Assembly: GCA_021838305.1 (NCBI GenBank)
Contig: JAKCEB010000002.1
Coordinates: 2,239 to 44,135, forward strand
Reading direction: 5' to 3'
Length of the DNA stretch: 41,897 nt
DNA from: Actinomycetes bacterium
GTDB lineage: Bacteria; Actinomycetota; Acidimicrobiia; Acidimicrobiales; Palsa-688
The notes below the pieces were generated by a model. It had not been told where the DNA came from, did no database searches, and saw only the letters and a list, made by a program, of their open reading frames with translations. Below are positions 40,569-41,897 of the stretch, one piece after another; position 1 is the first letter of the stretch; each line of letters starts with the position of its first letter. The translations under genes were made by a program, and so were the position numbers.

Positions 40569-40816
40569 CGGACCTCTTCGCTCGATCCGACACCATCGAA
40601 CCCATCAAGGAGCCAGCCCGGAGTCGAATCGAAGTCCTCTGCGACCCAGATTTCACCACGCATGCGACCGGGAGTCCGGTTTTGAACCGGCGCGTCGTAG
40701 GCGACAAGTCGGGCAACCGGCCGGCCTGAGCGGGCAATGATGACCTCCTCTCCAGCGGCCGCCCGGTCCACGAACTTCGACAGGTTGGTCTTCGCTTCGT
40801 AGATGTTGACTAGCAC
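40565..40816 (-). CDS. Phd/YefM-type antitoxin
   Basis: An 83-residue antitoxin. The N-terminal VNIYEAKTNLSKFVDRAAAG and EEVIIARSGRPVARLV are the Phd/YefM DNA-binding fold; the acidic C terminus (EIWVAEDFDSTPGWLLDGFD) would neutralise the PIN toxin encoded downstream with a 4-base overlap. The GTG start at 40816 follows a TAGACT -10 box by six bases, and the box is itself part of a repeated CTAGTCTAG operator-like sequence. Confidence 0.9.
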   Translation of the reverse strand: MLVNIYEAKTNLSKFVDRAAAGEEVIIARSGRPVARLVAYDAPVQNRTPGRMRGEIWVAEDFDSTPGWLLDGFDGVGSSEEVR

Positions 40817-40818
40817 AG

Positions 40819-40840
40819 ATCTAGTCTAGACCTAGTCTAG
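40819..40840 (-). promoter_or_regulatory. Operator-like repeats overlapping the antitoxin promoter
   Basis: CTAGTCTAG occurs at 40821-40829 and 40832-40840, one helical turn (11 bp) apart; each is a near-palindrome. Read on the minus strand the inner copy supplies TAGACT (40828-40823), six bases before the antitoxin GTG. Binding of the antitoxin here would block its own promoter. Confidence 0.6.
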
Positions 40841-40879
40841 TCTTAATTCGGGAACCCTAGAAGCAACGCGCAGTTATTA

Positions 40880-40899
40880 CGGATAACTAACATTATCCG
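40880..40899. repeat. Short inverted repeat in the antitoxin-prepilin gap
   Basis: CGGATAA (40880-40886) and TTATCCG (40893-40899) flank a six-base centre (CTAACA). It lies in the 236-bp divergent gap and may be an operator. Nearby, CTTCTCGCAATTC is directly repeated (40921-40933 and 40937-40949). Confidence 0.5.
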
Positions 40900-41052
40900 C
40901 AATAGCAGCCAGGTCACCCTCTTCTCGCAATTCGCCCTTCTCGCAATTCCCACTAGCGCGCAAGCGACGTCTCACTTCGACGCAAACTAAAGCCTCGAAG
41001 CTGCGTTGCCGACACGTAGGCGGTGGAGCGGGTTCCGACACTAATCCGGGTG

Positions 41053-41897
41053 ATGTCGCGCAGGCGTCGCGCTGGTGACGCCGACGAAAGCGGCTTCACC
41101 TTGATAGAAACCTTGATCGCCGTCGCGATCCTCGCCCTTTTGTTCCCGATGTTCCTATCTGCGGCAACGAGCGGCACCCAAGCCGGAAACCAGGGCCGTG
41201 TACGCCAGGTTGCGTCCGTACTGGCGGACACCGCAGTCGACTACACGAGGGCGATCGACCCGACTCAGCTTCTAAACGGCAGATCCGCTGGCAGCGCCAC
41301 GTCGCCCCCGCACGGGGTAAGCCTCGTCAACACAGACCAGTACGACCAGACGGCAGGAACGCCGGCGGTACCGCTGTCGTCGAGCTCGGTCATCGACAAC
41401 TACCACTTCACCACCCAGACCTTCATGGGCGTCTGCTACTTACAGCAGGGGCAGGCTTCGAGCGCGTGCAACACAACGTCGTCAGGTGCGCCGATGGTGC
41501 GCGTCGTCGTCGCTGTTTCGTGGCCAGCGACGGGTGTCTGCCCGGCGAACACGTGCGACTACGTGACCTCCAGCCTGATAAGCACTGGAACTGACCCTCA
41601 GTTCGCGGAGGTGATTCCGAGCGGGTCCTCTCCATCGAGCACTACCACCACTGCCCCACCGCCTCCGTGCCCGAATGGTTCGACGTCACTCGCTGACACT
41701 GCGGACTCCACGGACCCCATGTGTATCTACAACGGGCAAAACTCGTCGGCTTCCGGGCCCTTCACCGACAGCAGCCCAACCTCCAGCGCCGTGAAGTTCT
41801 CGGGAGATTCCGGCTCCTACGGCGCCGAGCTCAACAGCTCACCGGGACCGTCCAGTTCCAGCTTCACTATCGCAGTCTGGTTCAATACGTCGGACTC
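41053..41897 (+). CDS. Type IV prepilin-like protein with LamG-like C-terminal region (cut by window)
   Basis: An open frame of 281 codons runs off the window. Residues 1-14 form a short basic leader ending in Gly; cleavage before F15 (G^FTLIE, Glu at mature position 5) and the helix ETLIAVAILALLFPMFLSA make a class III prepilin signal. A globular Ser/Thr-rich region follows, then a Ser/Thr/Pro linker (TTTTAPPPP, near 41640), and finally AVKFSGDSGSYGAEL and SFTIAVWFNTS, which resemble the start of a LamG/concanavalin-like lectin domain. ATG 41053 (or GTG 41050) is the start. The protein is probably a minor pilin or pseudopilin exposing a binding domain. Confidence 0.8.
   Translation, partial: MSRRRRAGDADESGFTLIETLIAVAILALLFPMFLSAATSGTQAGNQGRVRQVASVLADTAVDYTRAIDPTQLLNGRSAGSATSPPHGVSLVNTDQYDQTAGTPAVPLSSSSVIDNYHFTTQTFMGVCYLQQGQASSACNTTSSGAPMVRVVVAVSWPATGVCPANTCDYVTSSLISTGTDPQFAEVIPSGSSPSSTTTTAPPPPCPNGSTSLADTADSTDPMCIYNGQNSSASGPFTDSSPTSSAVKFSGDSGSYGAELNSSPGPSSSSFTIAVWFNTSD

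Overview
The window is high-GC chromosomal DNA of an actinobacterium. It carries a complete Pup-proteasome locus (mpa, dop, pup, prcB, prcA, pafA, pafB, pafC), the actinobacterial pafABC-tatA-tatC-helY gene order, a DUF4193 protein and many overlapping ATGA/GTGA starts. The mix of families (fused double-domain ThyX, TtuA/TtuB pair, compact HelY, LamG-tailed prepilin) suggests a deep-branching lineage such as Acidimicrobiia rather than Mycobacterium or Streptomyces. That placement is inference.

Layout. 1-3351 (minus): tkt, tal and the 5' end of zwf, a pentose-phosphate operon. 3485-4246 (minus): acyl-CoA desaturase. 4507-5335 (plus): three small overlapping membrane-protein genes. 5397-8501 (plus): a translationally coupled operon of a ThiS/TtuB-like ubiquitin-fold protein, a TtuA-like tRNA thiolase, TrmI and a MarP-like membrane serine protease. 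The first three point to T-loop tRNA modification (s2T54 and m1A58). 8546-8779 (minus): ferredoxin. 8961-14172 (plus): mpa, dop, pup, prcB, prcA. 14346-21337: an acetate module, with a sodium:solute symporter, DUF485-like partner, LytTR response regulator and LytS-type kinase on the minus strand, divergent from satP and acs. 21408-24672 (plus): pafA, pafB, pafC. 24705-27427: lepB, a VapBC pair, a glycerophosphodiesterase and two small genes, interrupting the usual pafC-tatA junction. 27498-30747: tatA, tatC, helY. 30812-37548: double ThyX, LysM/transglycosylase, DUF4193, a C-terminal-domain protein of unknown function, GNAT, a 488-residue unknown protein and an alpha/beta hydrolase. 37558-40816: small basic protein, YihY/BrkB protein, CtaG-type oxidase assembly factor and a Phd/VapC pair. 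41053-end: a prepilin whose tail looks like a LamG domain, cut by the window.

The most interesting non-coding signals are as follows. Four 9-bp direct repeats lie at exactly 21-bp pitch between the LytTR kinase gene and satP. Two dispersed long palindromes share a core and show a compensatory base change. An 18-bp RNA-type hairpin lies directly in front of pafA. A near match to the PafBC-dependent promoter (TTGTCGGTG-N8-TA) lies upstream of the small membrane cluster. A 14-bp tandem triplication of a start site precedes the ttuB-like gene. A stop-start coupled 17-codon micro-ORF lies between pup and prcB. TANNNT boxes lie 6-9 bp before the start codons of a dozen genes without a Shine-Dalgarno, implying widespread leaderless transcription. 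A duplicated, structured intergenic region lies at 38.76-38.98 kb. The most interesting protein is the double ThyX, whose two halves keep complementary pieces of the signature motif.

No tRNA, rRNA, CRISPR array, insertion sequence or prophage was recognised. All assignments come from reading the sequence; no database search was run.
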